In this document: in pieces, positions 34,741-46,489 of the stretch
Layout: the number at the start of each line of letters is the position of its first letter
Position numbering within the stretch: position 1 is the first letter of the stretch
Assembly (NCBI RefSeq): GCF_026151205.1
Contig: NC_087072.1
Span: 9,545,669 to 9,609,668 of the forward strand
Source of the DNA: Bolinopsis microptera
Taxonomy: Eukaryota; Ctenophora; Tentaculata; Lobata; Bolinopsidae
Direction: 5' to 3'
Length of the DNA stretch: 64,000 nucleotides
Made by a program: the position numbers and the translations under genes
Notes under the pieces: generated by a model
Databases searched by the model: none
What the model was told of the DNA's origin: nothing
Seen by the model: only the letters and a program-made list of their open reading frames with translations

Positions 34741-35320
34741 ACTTGCCTGTTATTCCCAGTTACTGACTGATAATCTTATCTGTAGATACCATGCTTGAAT
34801 TTAGGTAAACAACATAGCACTTCCTCACCAGTCACGTTGAACGCGATCGCCGAATGATAAAACAATATGGGAACGCGCGCGCACAGCATTGCGCGCTGAT
34901 ACTCTAAATACTGTGCGCGTTTCGTCCGGAACCTGGGGGAGTTCCCGCTCTAATATATCTGACGACAGTGATCACTCATTATGAGAACTAATCCCGACCA
35001 CTTTCCCGGTCGAACCGTACCCAAATCAAACTAACTTATGAACCACGTGTATAGCCAACGTCCTTGCGGTGCTGAGCCGATGTAAAACTCTTCTGTCTCT
35101 TGTTAATATTTTAGTTGTACTGTGCATAAAAGTGTGTAGTGACAAGTGTGTAGTGGTAATGTATATTATTTATTATGACGACGCGATATTTATAATGCAG
35201 AATTAAAAGCTGCTTTCGATATGACTGGTGGTGGGCTCTCTCCGGCGGGACATAGATCTATATGGACACGTTCATTTGAGTTTGAGGATATTGGTAAATA
35301 TAAGTGACCCTATTAAAAGG
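34741..35320. other. Region between the LINE nest and the GTCACA repeat block
   Basis: Includes a GC-richer patch with GCGCGCGC words at 34870-34920. Part may be the 3' UTR of LINE copy 1. No gene was seen. Confidence 0.3.
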
Positions 35321-35324
35321 CACA

Positions 35325-35800
35325 GTGTAGTTGACTTTGTCACACTATGAAATTACACAAACCCTTGATGGTTAGGATAATCGTCTCATCCTCTAGGCTA
35401 ACTTTGTCACATAACGATATCTTAATCAGGTGATAAGATATCGCTTAAATACGGCCGGCACGGAAATGGTTACATTGTCACACTATAAACATGTGACAGA
35501 GTAAATATGGACCCCTTGCTGCCGTTTTTGACCAAAATTTTGAGTGTCCAGTTGATTGGATGTGTACATATGACCATTACCTACATATTTGACGACTTTT
35601 TCGTTAGATGGTGCACTCAGGTTTACTCTGTCACACATTTAAGAAAATATGTGAACAATGTTTAGGGAACCCTGATAAGCAATGCTGAGTAGTGTAGGTT
35701 TAGTTAATGGCCTGGAAGTGCTAGGAATTGTTATTATATCATATAGTCGCAAGGAATTAAAACACAGAAGGCACAGACAAGTTTACTTTGTCACATAATC
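35325..35800. repeat. Degenerate repeat block with TTTACTTTGTCACA word (left part)
   Basis: The word, with variants, occurs at about 35329, 35398, 35469, 35491 (inverted), 35621 and 35781. Neighbouring words such as AGGTGATAAG and GGCACGGAAATGGTTAC recur in the right part (46.5-47.4 kb), so longer diverged units are involved rather than a lone motif. It appears to be one repeat block now split by LINE insertions. Confidence 0.6.
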
Positions 35801-36084
35801 TTGATGATATCTGAACATGTGTGAAATTGAACAAATAATGATATACCAGCTTAAACCCTTTGTATTACGTAATATGGATCAAACAATTAATTAATTAAAA
35901 TTGAAATTTAAAAACACCACTATTAAGCGTACACTTTTACTCAGCAGTGTCACTACAACTAGTTAACAAAAATACTTTTAAAACTATATATCAAAAGCAA
36001 AATAAAGTTCTATGTATAAATTCGTTCATAAAACTTCCAAAAAGCTAATATAATTTAGATAAGTCAAAGAGAGGGTTAAAATTA
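35801..36084 (-). other. Probable LINE 3' UTR and flank
   Basis: Sequence directly downstream of the CR1/L2-like ORF on the minus strand, AT-rich, without coding potential. It is taken to include that element's 3' UTR. Confidence 0.4.
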
Positions 36085-38390
36085 TTAATAAAACATTTTT
36101 GCTACCTCAGTGTCAGATAAAGTAAACAAATAAGTCTTCAGTGCGGACTTAAACGCCTCAACAGAATAACATTGTTTGACTGAGTCTGGTAGTGCATTAA
36201 AAACTCGTGGACCAACCACACTAAAACTACGATCACCAAAACCCTTGGTTGAACGATAAGGGACTATGAGCCTAACAGTGTGTCCATGGTGAGCATACTT
36301 AAACATATCTTGAAGGTACAGTGGCGCTATTCCATTAATAGCCTTAAAAGATAGGAGACATATTTTAAAAATCACTCTTTTAGGTATATTAAGCCAGTGC
36401 AATTTATCAAGATCGTCGCCTAGGTGATCAAATTTATATTTTCCAGTTACTGCTTTTGCACAGGCATTTTGAATAAGCTGTAGTTGATGTATGAGGTACT
36501 TGGAGATGCCGTAAAACATGGCGTTACAGTAGTCCAAACAAGAAACAACGAGGCTATTAACAATTGTCTTAAGCTGTTTTGTAGTCAGCAGAAACCTTAT
36601 CTTAGTGAGGTTGCGTAGTGTTAGGAAACATTTCTTCTTCAACTCAACAACATGGTTGCTCATAGTAAGCCCAGAGTCCATATGTATCCCAAGATTCTTA
36701 ACTGTGCTCACAAATCGAATAGTTGTGTCACTCCCAAAATTCACTCCCTTTATATTGATCTCTCGTAGGACGGACATAGGACCAAAAACCATTATCTGTG
36801 TTTTACTGTCATTCATTGCTAGAAAGTATTTTTTCATCCACGCTCTAATAGATGCAAAGCATCCCCTGAGCTTAGAGAGTAATGTTTCGTACTGGTTGAT
36901 GGGTTTAAATCTCTTTAAGATCTGGTGGTCATCTGCATACCCATAAATTGTGAAGTCCATTCCTTGTACAAATCTATAGATGGATCTGATATAAAGGTTA
37001 AACAGAACAGGTCCCAGAACTGAGCCCTGAGGAACACCAAACTTAATAACTATTTCTTCAGAGAGAGTAGAACCAAGTCGAATTCTCTGAGCACGACCTG
37101 TTAGAAAGCTAGTAAACCATTTTAACACAGTGCCCCTTAGTCCTATCTCCTTCATGAGAATGTTCAGTAAGACATCATGGTCTACAGTATCAAACGCCGC
37201 CGATAGGTCAAGCATCATGACAACTGTAGCACTCTTTTCATCTGATGCAACTAGAAGATCATTCCATATTCTGATCAATAATGTTTCTGTGCTGAAGGTC
37301 TTCTTGTATGCAGACTGTTCTGGGCAGTGGAGATTATGCTTATCTAAGTGATCGTTTAGGCGCTTTAACACCACTCTCTCGATTAGCTTCCCAAGGAAAG
37401 TGAGGTTTGAGACAGGGCGAAAGTTTTTCAAGACATTAGGATCAAGAGAGTTACTTTTCAGGAGGGGAACAATATCAGCAAGTTTGACTCCGTCCATTGA
37501 ACCTTGAGATAAGGATGCATTAACAATCTGTAGAAGTAATGGTAGCAGAATGCTGATGTTCTCTTTAAGCAGTGTAGTAGGTAAGATGTCAGAAGGTGAA
37601 CATTTGATACCAAACTCGTCAATGATTTCCTTTAGCTCATCTAATGTGACAGGTTCAAAGGTAGACCAGTGGTAGGATTCGGGAGCTTCAGCAGAAGAGT
37701 CTGATGGAAGAGTAAACCGATCATGATCCATATCTTTCCTAATGTTATCAATCTTAGATGTAAAGTAGGCGTTAAAGTCTGCTGCTAGCTTTGGAAGATC
37801 ATCTGTGTAATCTGGCAGAGGATTAGATTGTTTACGGTCTAAATTTCTATTGACCAGCTGCCACAAAGTTCTTGGGTTGCCTTTAGAGTTTTCTACCATA
37901 TTCTTAAAGTACTCCTTCTTCTTCAGATCAGCCATTTTAGAACATTCTGAGCTGATGTCTCTAAACATGATTTTATCTTCAAGCGTTGCTGTTGGTTTAC
38001 GAGTTTTTGCCTCGGCTTTTCTTCTCAGCTTTCTGTAGTCCCTGTATTCATTATCAAACCAAGGTGCAGAATCAATAACAGATACCTTCTTGGAGACTAT
38101 TGGAGCATGCTCATCTAGGAGTTCAGCACACAAGTCGTTCAAGTTGGCAACAGATGCACTCATATCAGTAGTTCCAATTTTCCCAAGATCAATCAAGTTT
38201 ACTATATCGAAGAGATCACTGGTAAATTGGTCATCATCCACAGTCTTCAAATTTCTGTAAGTGATATCTTTAAAATATTTCTTTTCAAATTCCAAAGAGA
38301 AGTCACAATAGACTGGAAAATGATCTGATCCATGCCTATTCAACAACACTGCTAGTACCATGCACCAGTCACATAAATCATTAACGTGTG
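36085..38390 (-). mobile_element. CR1/L2-like LINE with an intact 758-codon ORF
   Basis: One open frame, 36085-38361, without stops. It begins in the last part of the endonuclease (HGSDHFPVYCDF, the SDH catalytic block), followed by the linker, RT motifs NFRPVSNLTFLGKLIERVV, MMLDLSAAFDTVDH, FGVPQGSVLGPVLF and catalytic YADD, then the C-terminal domain (GIHMDSGLTMSNHV, LIHQLQLIQNACAKAVTG, FGDRSFSVVGPRVFNALP). The upstream endonuclease is absent, as expected for 5' truncation on insertion. The lack of frame damage argues for recent mobility. It sits in the GTCACA repeat block. Confidence 0.88.
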
Positions 38391-38394
38391 GTAA

Positions 38395-38460
38395 TATGTT
38401 AACAGTGTCACAATTAAACTACCACAACATGGTCAAAAATAGGGTAATTTCGTCACAAAA
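38395..38460. repeat. GTCACA repeat block, middle fragment
   Basis: Two variants of the word (AACAGTGTCACA, GTAATTTCGTCACA) between the two minus-strand LINEs. They look like the piece of repeat block left between two insertions. Confidence 0.5.
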
Positions 38461-38556
38461 AAATTATTATAACTCTGTCAGCTCCTTGCTGGCAAAATAA
38501 CTAGTTAGTTTATCGACATTTTTTTGATGATAAAATTACATAGTATTCTAATAGAG

Positions 38557-38590
38557 GTATTAGAATTAGAATTAGAATTAGAATCAAATT
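38557..38590 (-). repeat. (TTCTAA)n 3' tail of the AlkB LINE
   Basis: About four to five units of ATTAGA on the plus strand, placed 430 bp past the ORF2 stop. Microsatellite tails are characteristic of CR1/L2-type LINE 3' ends. Confidence 0.7.
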
Positions 38591-39021
38591 TACACAGCAA
38601 TACAATAAGAATAAAAAATAATTTAAGAAGCTTCAATCTGCTGTGCAGGACATTCAAGTCAGTCAAAAACTGTTAGCAGAACACCCTTCTAGGGACATAA
38701 GGATATAGCATGTAAATTGTAAAACAAAATAAGTAATAAATTAATGAGTGGTAAAATAAGATATGATTTAACAGTGAACTGTGGGCATGAAGGTAACAAT
38801 TAATGTTGAAAATTACATTGATGCCCACTTTGGAATTTCGTAAGTAATATTATTTACAGTTATACACAGAGAAGTATAGAACAACATTAGAATGGCAATG
38901 ATAACAAATGGGAACGAATAAAGGAGATGTTTAAAGTTCTATACTTCTGAAAATAGGTCATATAACGCAGGGGGCCTTTCCACCCGACAAAACTCCAGCA
39001 CCTTAAAAATTGTTTCAGTTG

Positions 39022-42000
39022 TCACATAGCTAGAGTGTAGAAATAGTCGAAACTATTGTTTATTTCATAGGATGAGACTCCTTGAATTACATCTGACATA
39101 AATTTAGATTTCATACATTGTGAGAAATTTACACTACATTCTATAGTCCTTATGTTCTCTGGAATTGTATTCCAACATTTTGCACCTAAATATGTAAAGG
39201 TTTTGTGTGTTCTGGATTTGTGAATATAAAGGTTGCACCTCTCAGCATCACGTGATCCTCCGGATACATAAGAAAATTTACCGGTGAATGATGATGGTGC
39301 AGCCTCATTAAGAATTTTATACATATACGTTGATATATACGTTAAGACGGAGTTGTCGTCTTAAGTGTAAGGGTAAACACTTCATATTTCGATATACATT
39401 TACTGATGGTTCCTGCCAATGAACATCCAGTGCAATTTTTGCTACTTTCTTGTATAATATATCAAGAGAATTAAGTCTGGTTTTGGCAGCCCTACACCAT
39501 ATTATATCCAGGTAGTCAAATTGGGGGAGCATAAGAGCATTTACAAACATTTTTCTATATTTCAGTGGAAGAAGATTTTTCGACCTGTATAATGCCCCTA
39601 TTCTTTTAGCAATTTTTGATTTCACATAATCAATATGGTCTTGAAAGTTCAATAAATTGTCTATCATGAGACCTAAATATTTTTGAGATTTAGTTTCTTC
39701 TATAAAAAGGCATTCTTTTTCCAAATCCAGAGGGATTGACAACGTGTCCAGATTAGGATATCTATCAAATACAATGAATGAAGATTTTGCAGCATTTAGT
39801 CTCAGCTTGTTGATTCTAAGCCATTCATACACAATTTTCATATCCTTAATTACATTTTCATATATGCTTCGGGAAATGTTATCAAAATATAGTGCACTGT
39901 CATCTGCAAATAAGTAAACAGTAGATTGTGTGCAATTTCTACTGAGATCATTTATGAATAAACTAAATAGAATTGGTCCTAATATGCTACCCTGTGGCAC
40001 ACCTGTTTTAACAGGGAGTGATGTGCTTACATTACCACGTATTTTGGTGTGCTGCTTTCTGTCCCCAAGGTAGCTTTTGAACCACTTTATGACAAAGCCA
40101 TCAACTCCATAATACTTAAGTTTTTTCAATAAAATATTATGGCTTACTGTGTCAAAGGCCTTTTTAATATCTAAGAATACAATTGCAGGTTTCTTCTGTG
40201 ATTCCTTAGACGTAAATATTTTATCAAATAGATTAAGCATTAGAAAAGTGGTGGAATGATCTTTTCTAAATCCATACTGATTGTTGGTAAGTAGTTTATT
40301 TGTTTCAACATACTCTGTGAGCTGTTGGTTAACAAAATATTCTATGCATTTTCCAAGTAGGGGGAGTATGGATATTGGCCGGTAGTTATTTGGATCATTA
40401 GGGTCACCAGTTTTAAGAATTGGAGTGACTGATGCAATTTTACATGCCAACGGCATTGTTCCACTTTTCATACTAAGGTTTATAATATGAGCTACTGGAT
40501 CGATGATTTGGGGAATAATATACTTATATACTTTAATAGGCATGATATCGTTGATAGATTTATCTGATGGTATACTGAGTATATATTCTTTTACTTGTTC
40601 AACAGTCACCTCTTCGAATACAGAGAGTTTACACTCTGGTGGAGGCGGCATATATTCTAGAAAGTCGTCTGAATCCTTTTCCTTAATTGATTCTTGTAAT
40701 ATTGTACCAACTGTGGCAAAATGCAGGTTAACTCCGTTAACATTTAAGTTGCTTGGGGAAGAGCTACTTATTTTTCCAGGTAAGTTTGAAGCATGTTTGA
40801 TAGTTTTCCAAATACCTTTCAAATCGTTTTTTGCACTTTTCACAGTAAGGTCCTGAACAATATTTGTACGTCTGTTTTCTTTGGATAATTTTGTCACATA
40901 GTTTCTTTGGGGACGATAGTTATCCCACGAAGTAGAGCATTTCTTATGTAGTTCACTTTTTCTGCAGTTACATATTCCATTAATACACTTACACTTGAAT
41001 TTGTTTAATTGTCCTAAACACTTTTTATACTTTCTGAAAAGCATCTTCTTCTTCCGTATTTCTGCCAACAGTACTTTAGAGGGATTACAAAGAAAGTTAC
41101 TATTACATTTAATCTGTTTAGGTGGACAGTAATTATCATACGATTCCTGGATGTGATGATTAAGTCCATCTAGCGCATGGTCTACATTAGTACAGCTTAG
41201 AATATTACTGTAGTTACTGCAGGATCCCAGAAAATAGCTTAAGGCTTTTAGATTGTTTAAGGAGTGGTCTCTGATAAGGACCTTCTGGAACTTACTAGCT
41301 TTATTTACTTTAAAGTCGAGAACACATTTAAGAGCTTGGTGATCTCCTATTCTATCATCAAGTACTTTACACTCTATGAAATTAGAGTAACAGTTAGTCA
41401 TTACAACATCTATTGTGCTCTGCGTTATTCTACCATCTAAGTTTGCAATACAGACTGTTACTCCTGTAACAGTCTGTATCATTCCAAAGAGCTTCATTGT
41501 TATATCTAACTTTTTATAGTCTAGATCAGATAAAGAGTTTTGGTTAACATTAACATCGCCAATCCATATTACTTTCTTACCTTGAAGTTTCATCATACAT
41601 TCAGTCATATAATCAAGGAAAGTATCTAGATGACAAAAGTTTTGTGATCTGTAGAAGCAGCAAATGTAAAGATTGGCGTCCTTGAGTTGTATCCATATAG
41701 CTTCGATTTTAGAAATATCAGAGTAGGTTATATCTAAATTGAGTAATTTGTGGTTAACATTTTGGTTGATCAATATACCACACCCTCCTCTTCCTCTATC
41801 GTTAGGTCTATCACACCTTATAAAATCAAAGTTTAAGGGGAAGTTAAGTGTACTAGTGTCTATATCAGATTTAAGGTTTGTCTCATTAATTCCAATTATG
41901 TCAAGCTTTTCGCGAAATATTAGCTCCTGTAGTTCGAAAGTTTTTGCCAGATTAGTCAGGCCACCCTGTATATTACATAGACCAAGAGAGAGATTATCGT

Positions 42001-42031
42001 TTATTGAGGTACGAATAAGGTTAAACCAAAG
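39022..42031 (-). CDS. ORF2 of the AlkB LINE: endonuclease + reverse transcriptase
   Basis: The frame is open from 42031, after a TAG at 42032-42034, to 39317. APE-type endonuclease comes first (LGLCNIQGGL, IIGINETNLKSD, RCDRPNDRGRGGCGILI, VIWIGDVNVN, IGDHQALKCVLDF). A Cys-rich linker follows (CKCINGICNCRKSEL), then RT motifs NYRPISILPLLGKCIEY, FLDIKKAFDTVSH, TGVPQGSILGPILF and catalytic FADD, and YLGLMIDNLLNFQDH. The C-terminal ~100 residues are in another frame (39324-39022), so one frameshift has occurred near 39320. No AUG is evident near the 5' border. Coordinates run from the first sense codon to the final stop. Confidence 0.85.
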
Positions 42032-42322
42032 CTAATGGGGAACAAATCCACATGCAGTCTCCTCAAGTAGACTAAGTTTCAAATCATGTCATACATATGA
42101 TTTAAATTGGATTTCGGATCAGCAATCATACTGCAGTTTAAATCATAAAGTTTAACAGCATAAAATAGTAACTCACTTCTGTTTGTGATAAATATAGCTT
42201 GAGAGATATAAAAACGTTAAGTTATTAGAAATTTGTGCTGATCTAACATTTTAAACCAGATAAAACAGTAATCCTGTTATTATTCATGTTGATACCCTTG
42301 GATTATAGAATTTTAATGAAGT

Positions 42323-42843
42323 TTAACACAAGTGAGTTACATATTTGAGATGCTTACCAAGCCTGGCAATTCCTAACTTATTAAGGTGCACATTGTCATG
42401 GCCCCTGCCAAAATACTTGTCCTTTCTATTATAATTTAAAGTAAAGAGATTATTTTCATGTTCTGTGTTAATGTATATTAGCCCATGCTTATAACACATA
42501 TTCTCTAAGTATCGATTAAGTCCCTGCACTATGATGTTCTTACTAGTGACAGCTCTAGGCAGAATATTTAAGATATATATTTTTGCACTATTAAATTCTG
42601 CCCACAATTTTTGAACAAATTCTTCCATGTCATTGGTGGCACTGTTGAAGTTCATTGTGTTGAGGTCAATTGGATCAACACAGTTAGTACCAGTTAGTAA
42701 AACAACCTTTTTAACCTTTTCTTTGTTGAGAACTTTGAACTGACTGTCGCTAAAGAGTCTTTGGGACATTTGGATTGAGTTGGCCCCTGGGTAGAAGAAT
42801 ACTTTGGCCTTCTGAGATGAAGAGCTCAACAGTTTTTCATTCA
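42323..42843 (-). CDS. ORF1 of the AlkB LINE, C-terminal SGNH hydrolase part
   Basis: About 170 residues of an SGNH/GDSL hydrolase fold. Block II is FFYPGANS, block III is VLLTGTN, and block V DNVH (in GRGHDNVHLNKLGIARL) supplies the Asp-His pair. Block I with the serine should lie at the insertion point: ISYIHVTWRDLHP on the other side of the RTE. SGNH or esterase domains in ORF1 are known for CR1/L2 elements. The frame is broken only by the RTE insertion at about 42844. Stop at 42323-42325. Confidence 0.75.
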
Positions 42844-44990
42844 GATGCCTAAACATGCTGCTGCTGATATGATAGAAGAACAATGGAAGAAATTGAGAGA
42901 CATTATAACTGATATCTCGTTTGAAGTTCTGGGTGAAAGGGGCCGGAAAAAGAGAACAGAACATCTCTCAAAGGATACTAAGAATCTCCTAAAAGAACGA
43001 GGTGAGATTAAAAAGAAACCTAGTACTGCTGAGAATCGTGCTAAGTACTCGCAGATTAACGGTCTTGTTAGGCAGAACTGTAAAAGAGATGATAATGCCT
43101 GGGCTGTTAGAGTAGCTGAGGAATTGGAAGAGGCTGCCAAGCAGGGTCAACAAAGAGATGTTTGGCAGAAAATAAAATCCCTTACAAACAAGAGAGTAAA
43201 CAGATCTGCGGCAGTGCGGGATAAGAATGGGACACTTATATCAGATCCCGAAGCTCAGTCACATCGCTGGGCCGAATATTTTGAAGAACTCTTAACGCCA
43301 GCAGCAGATGCGGTGGATTTCTCTCTATTGGATGAGGACGAAAAGGTACTTTCTTTTGAATATCTTAGTAATGATGATGAGCCACCGTCCTTGTTTGAAA
43401 TTGAGGAAGCTATCAAGAAGTTGAAGAACTACAAAAGTGCTGGAATTGATGAAATTTCAAATGAGCAGTTAAAGTACGGTTCTCCTGGACTTCTGCCTTG
43501 GTTAAAAGATTTGTTTGAAACTGTATGGAAAAGTGAGGATATTCCTAGTGATTGGAGGAAAGGAATCATCACCATCATCCCAAAGAAAGGGGACCTCACA
43601 TATTGCAACAACAACAGAGGGATAACTCTACGCTCCACAGTATCGAAGTTATTTCAAATCGTGTTGTTAAAAAGACTAAGTAATGGGCTTGAAAAGTTAC
43701 TTAGAGAAAATCAGTGTGGTTTCAGGAGAAACCGTTCTTGTATAGATCAGCTATACTCCCTTAATTGTATAATACACAATTGTATAGAATTCAACGTCCC
43801 TTTGTATATAAACTTTATTGATTTTAAAGCTGCTTTTGATTCAATCAATCGTGACTTTATTTGGAAAGCTTTTGAACATTATGGTCTTCCAACAAAATAC
43901 ATCAATGTTTTCAAAGCGTTCTTTAGAGCAACTGAAAGTGCAGTTCGTGTCAATGGGGAATTGACAAGATGGTTTGATGTCGATTCGGGGACTGGACAAG
44001 GTGATGTGCAAGGGCCCCCCATTTTCAACCTTGTACTTAACTGGGGATTAGAACTTGCCGAGAAGTTTAAAAATATATCGCGTGGTTTTACTCTTCAGTA
44101 CAGACAAAGTTCCAGACAACCGGAAAAATGTGTCATTGATTTGGACTATGCTGATGACATAGCAGGCATGGATGACACTGTCGAGGGACTGCAAGAAACA
44201 ACGGACAATATTGCGAAATACTGTGGGCTTGGGGGTTTAAAGATGAACGCAAAGAAAACAGAGATCATGGTAATTGGGAAAGATACGTCGCAGCACCCAC
44301 TCCCAGAGAATAGGACCATAGATATTACTGTCGATGGAAACTCTGCAAAGCAGGTCACTCAATTCACTTATTTGGGTGCCAAAATTACATCGGATGGCAA
44401 GATCGATAAAGAAATAAGTGTCAGGATTGGAAAAGCAACCGGAGCTTTTAACCAACTCAATAACATTTGGAAGAATAAGAACATAAGCATTAACAACAAA
44501 GTGCGAATCTACATCGCAGCTGTTCTTACCATTCTGACCTATGGAAGTGAGATATGGAACACGACTCAAGTGCAGACAAGAAGATTAGAGTCTTTCCATC
44601 AGTACTGCTTACGCAGAATCCTGAGAGTGAGGTGGTTCCATCGAGTAAGAAATGAAGATGTTTTAAGAAGGGCTTCAATAACTGCTCTTACTGACATAAT
44701 AGCAACAAAACGGCTACGTTGGTTTGGACATGTCAGTAGAATGCCTGAAGATCGGTTACCTAACTATCTACTTGAATGGAAACCCAAGCATGGGAAACGA
44801 TCAAGAGGCAGGCCTAGGAAGAGCTTAAATGATGTATTTATTGAAGATGCTGAGCAGAGATTGGATCGTAATGGACTCACGATTGATTGTATGAGAAGAT
44901 TGGCTGCAGATCGAAAAGGATGGAGAAATATTACCCGCCGAAGTTGTATAATACAAAGTAATGACGCAGATGACGCAGACTAATCCTTTT
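42844..44990 (+). mobile_element. RTE-type LINE, 5'-truncated, intact RT ORF
   Basis: Open frame 42845-44983, 712 codons, without stops. It starts after the endonuclease (EEQWKKLRDIITDISFEVLG). RT motifs: FRRNRSCIDQLYSLNCII, FIDFKAAFDSINRDFIW, GTGQGDVQGPPIFNLVLNW and catalytic YADD, then TYLGAKITSDG. A C-terminal segment is typical of RTE-like proteins (LTYGSEIWNTT, RLRWFGHVSRMPEDRLPNYL). Inserted antisense into ORF1 of the AlkB LINE, so it is younger than that element. The intact frame suggests recent activity. Confidence 0.88.
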
Positions 44991-46387
44991 GGATGGAGAT
45001 CTCGCCATGTAACATGTATGTAGCTGATATAAACTGTGCTCACATCGTTGGGTGTCTCCTTTTCGAACAATTGTTGTCTGTTAACATGCCGCCCTGATTG
45101 ATGCAGATGGGGTGGTGGAGATGTATAGGGTGGGGTTAGAGGTCGGTGCTGATAAGCACCATTCGTTTTCCTTGATGGATGAACTATAAACTCGTCTTCT
45201 TGATAAGGTACATAGCCGCTGGAGTTGGAGATGTTTTCATATGGGTCATGGTAATTGTCATTGCACATGTTGGTTGGTGTACTTGTTAATCTTTGGACAA
45301 CAGCTACAGGTTTGATCAGTCTGAATGTGATACTGATCCTTTTGTTTGTACAAGATGGTTGAGTACAGATTTCATGTCTGTAATGAAGCTGGGATTTTTT
45401 AGACATGATACAAACATCCCCATGCTTTAGATCTAGGGCAGACACCACTTTTCCTGTTTGAATTTCTGTGAACTGCATCGTCCTAGAGGCACCCAGAGAA
45501 ACTGTAACAATATAAGAGTTTTCATCGATGCATTCTTCATTATCACTATGGATAGGCATGCATTCTGTCCCAGTACAGCTGTAGTAGTTTACGAGAGCAC
45601 TGTTGTAAACATAATCCGGGAGTAACACATCAAGATATGAACAGATAGCAGCCAGATAGGACTGATGTGGTATCTCCTTCGCCTCGTGACTTCCCCCATT
45701 ATACACATATGGGAAGTCCCCAAAGTAAGCTGTTTTCCTATTTTGAAACTGGTGGCTAAAATCCAATTCTCTCAGGAAGATGTCTAAGGAGAATTTTTGA
45801 AACGGTGCCTGATCAATGAGTTCAACAGGTGGTATGATAATGTCAGGGCTTTCATCATTTACACTTAAGGCCACACTAGATATGGGTGTTACATCTATTT
45901 CAGCATAATACTTGCCACTCCATGGATTGACAGATCCTGTACTCCCACTGATTTGATTTTCTGTGTTGTTGGAAATGATAGAATCTGGTGCTTCAATGAT
46001 GCCATCACTATTGATTAGCATGAAAGATTCAGGCACCTCGCATTCACTGTCATATTCAATCTGATCGTTTTCAAATTCTGTCTGAACTGCAACATCTGAA
46101 CACCTATCCAGGACAGCCCGATAATCTATTGACTGATTGGTACTTTGATGTAACAACGTACCATTAATCTCTGCTATAGTCTGAGAAGTTTGAACAATGT
46201 CTTCTAGGATGATCACTTTCCGCTCGAGAAACTTGACATGAGATTTGAATGCAGTACAGTTTTTGCATTTTTGATCACATTCCGACAATAGTTTTCCAAA
46301 AAATGTTTCCATTGAATCGTCCATGATATTGAGTTGATGATTTGAATTAAGTTGTTGATTTGAATTGAAGCAAATTGAAGAGTTCAC
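44991..46387 (-). CDS. ORF1 of the AlkB LINE, N-terminal part with AlkB-like dioxygenase
   Basis: About 465 residues before the RTE insertion. Residues ~26-95 are Cys-containing with a predicted coiled coil (HVKFLERKVIILEDIVQTSQ), as in LINE ORF1 proteins that multimerise. Residues ~210-360 match the AlkB family of Fe(II)/2-oxoglutarate dioxygenases. NYY at 267-269 fits the N-x-Y motif. The iron facial triad is H280, D282 (HSDNEE) and H338 (YRHEI). R350 and R356 form the RISITFR (R-x5-R) motif that binds 2-oxoglutarate and substrate. A proline-rich linker follows (RPLTPPYTSPPP). All catalytic residues are present. By family, it would oxidatively demethylate N-alkylated nucleic acid; any role for the LINE RNA is inference. 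Start may be M1 or M22 (MDDSMETFF). Confidence 0.82.
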
Positions 46388-46489
46388 ATGTGAGATTTGT
46401 TCCTTTCCATTAACGTTACATTCGTATTACATTCGTATTACTCAATAAATGTAATAGATTTGTAGTGTTGTAATTAGTTTAAAACTATA

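Larger units (their letters stand above)
38557..46410 (-). mobile_element. Near-complete CR1-like LINE with AlkB + SGNH ORF1
   Basis: Minus-strand element, 5' end near 46.4 kb, 3' end marked by a short (TTCTAA)n tail at 38557-38590. ORF1 runs 46387 to about 44990, then 42843-42323, interrupted by an RTE insertion. ORF2 follows at 42031-39317 with its last 100 codons in another frame (39324-39022). Without the RTE it is about 5.7 kb. A tail of short tandem repeats instead of poly(A) is usual for CR1/L2 elements. The assembly appears close to full length because ORF1 reaches a plausible start. Confidence 0.8.

Noticed and set aside
42841-43140. Minus-strand frames over the RTE 5' part with hydrophobic segments
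   Set aside because: They are antisense shadows of the RTE RT coding sequence; only the portion beyond 42843 belongs to the SGNH ORF1.
36085-46410. A bacterial-type defence system or CRISPR array
   Set aside because: The RT genes are plainly LINE-type with endonuclease domains, and the GTCACA words are irregularly spaced and diverged rather than identical repeats with unique spacers.
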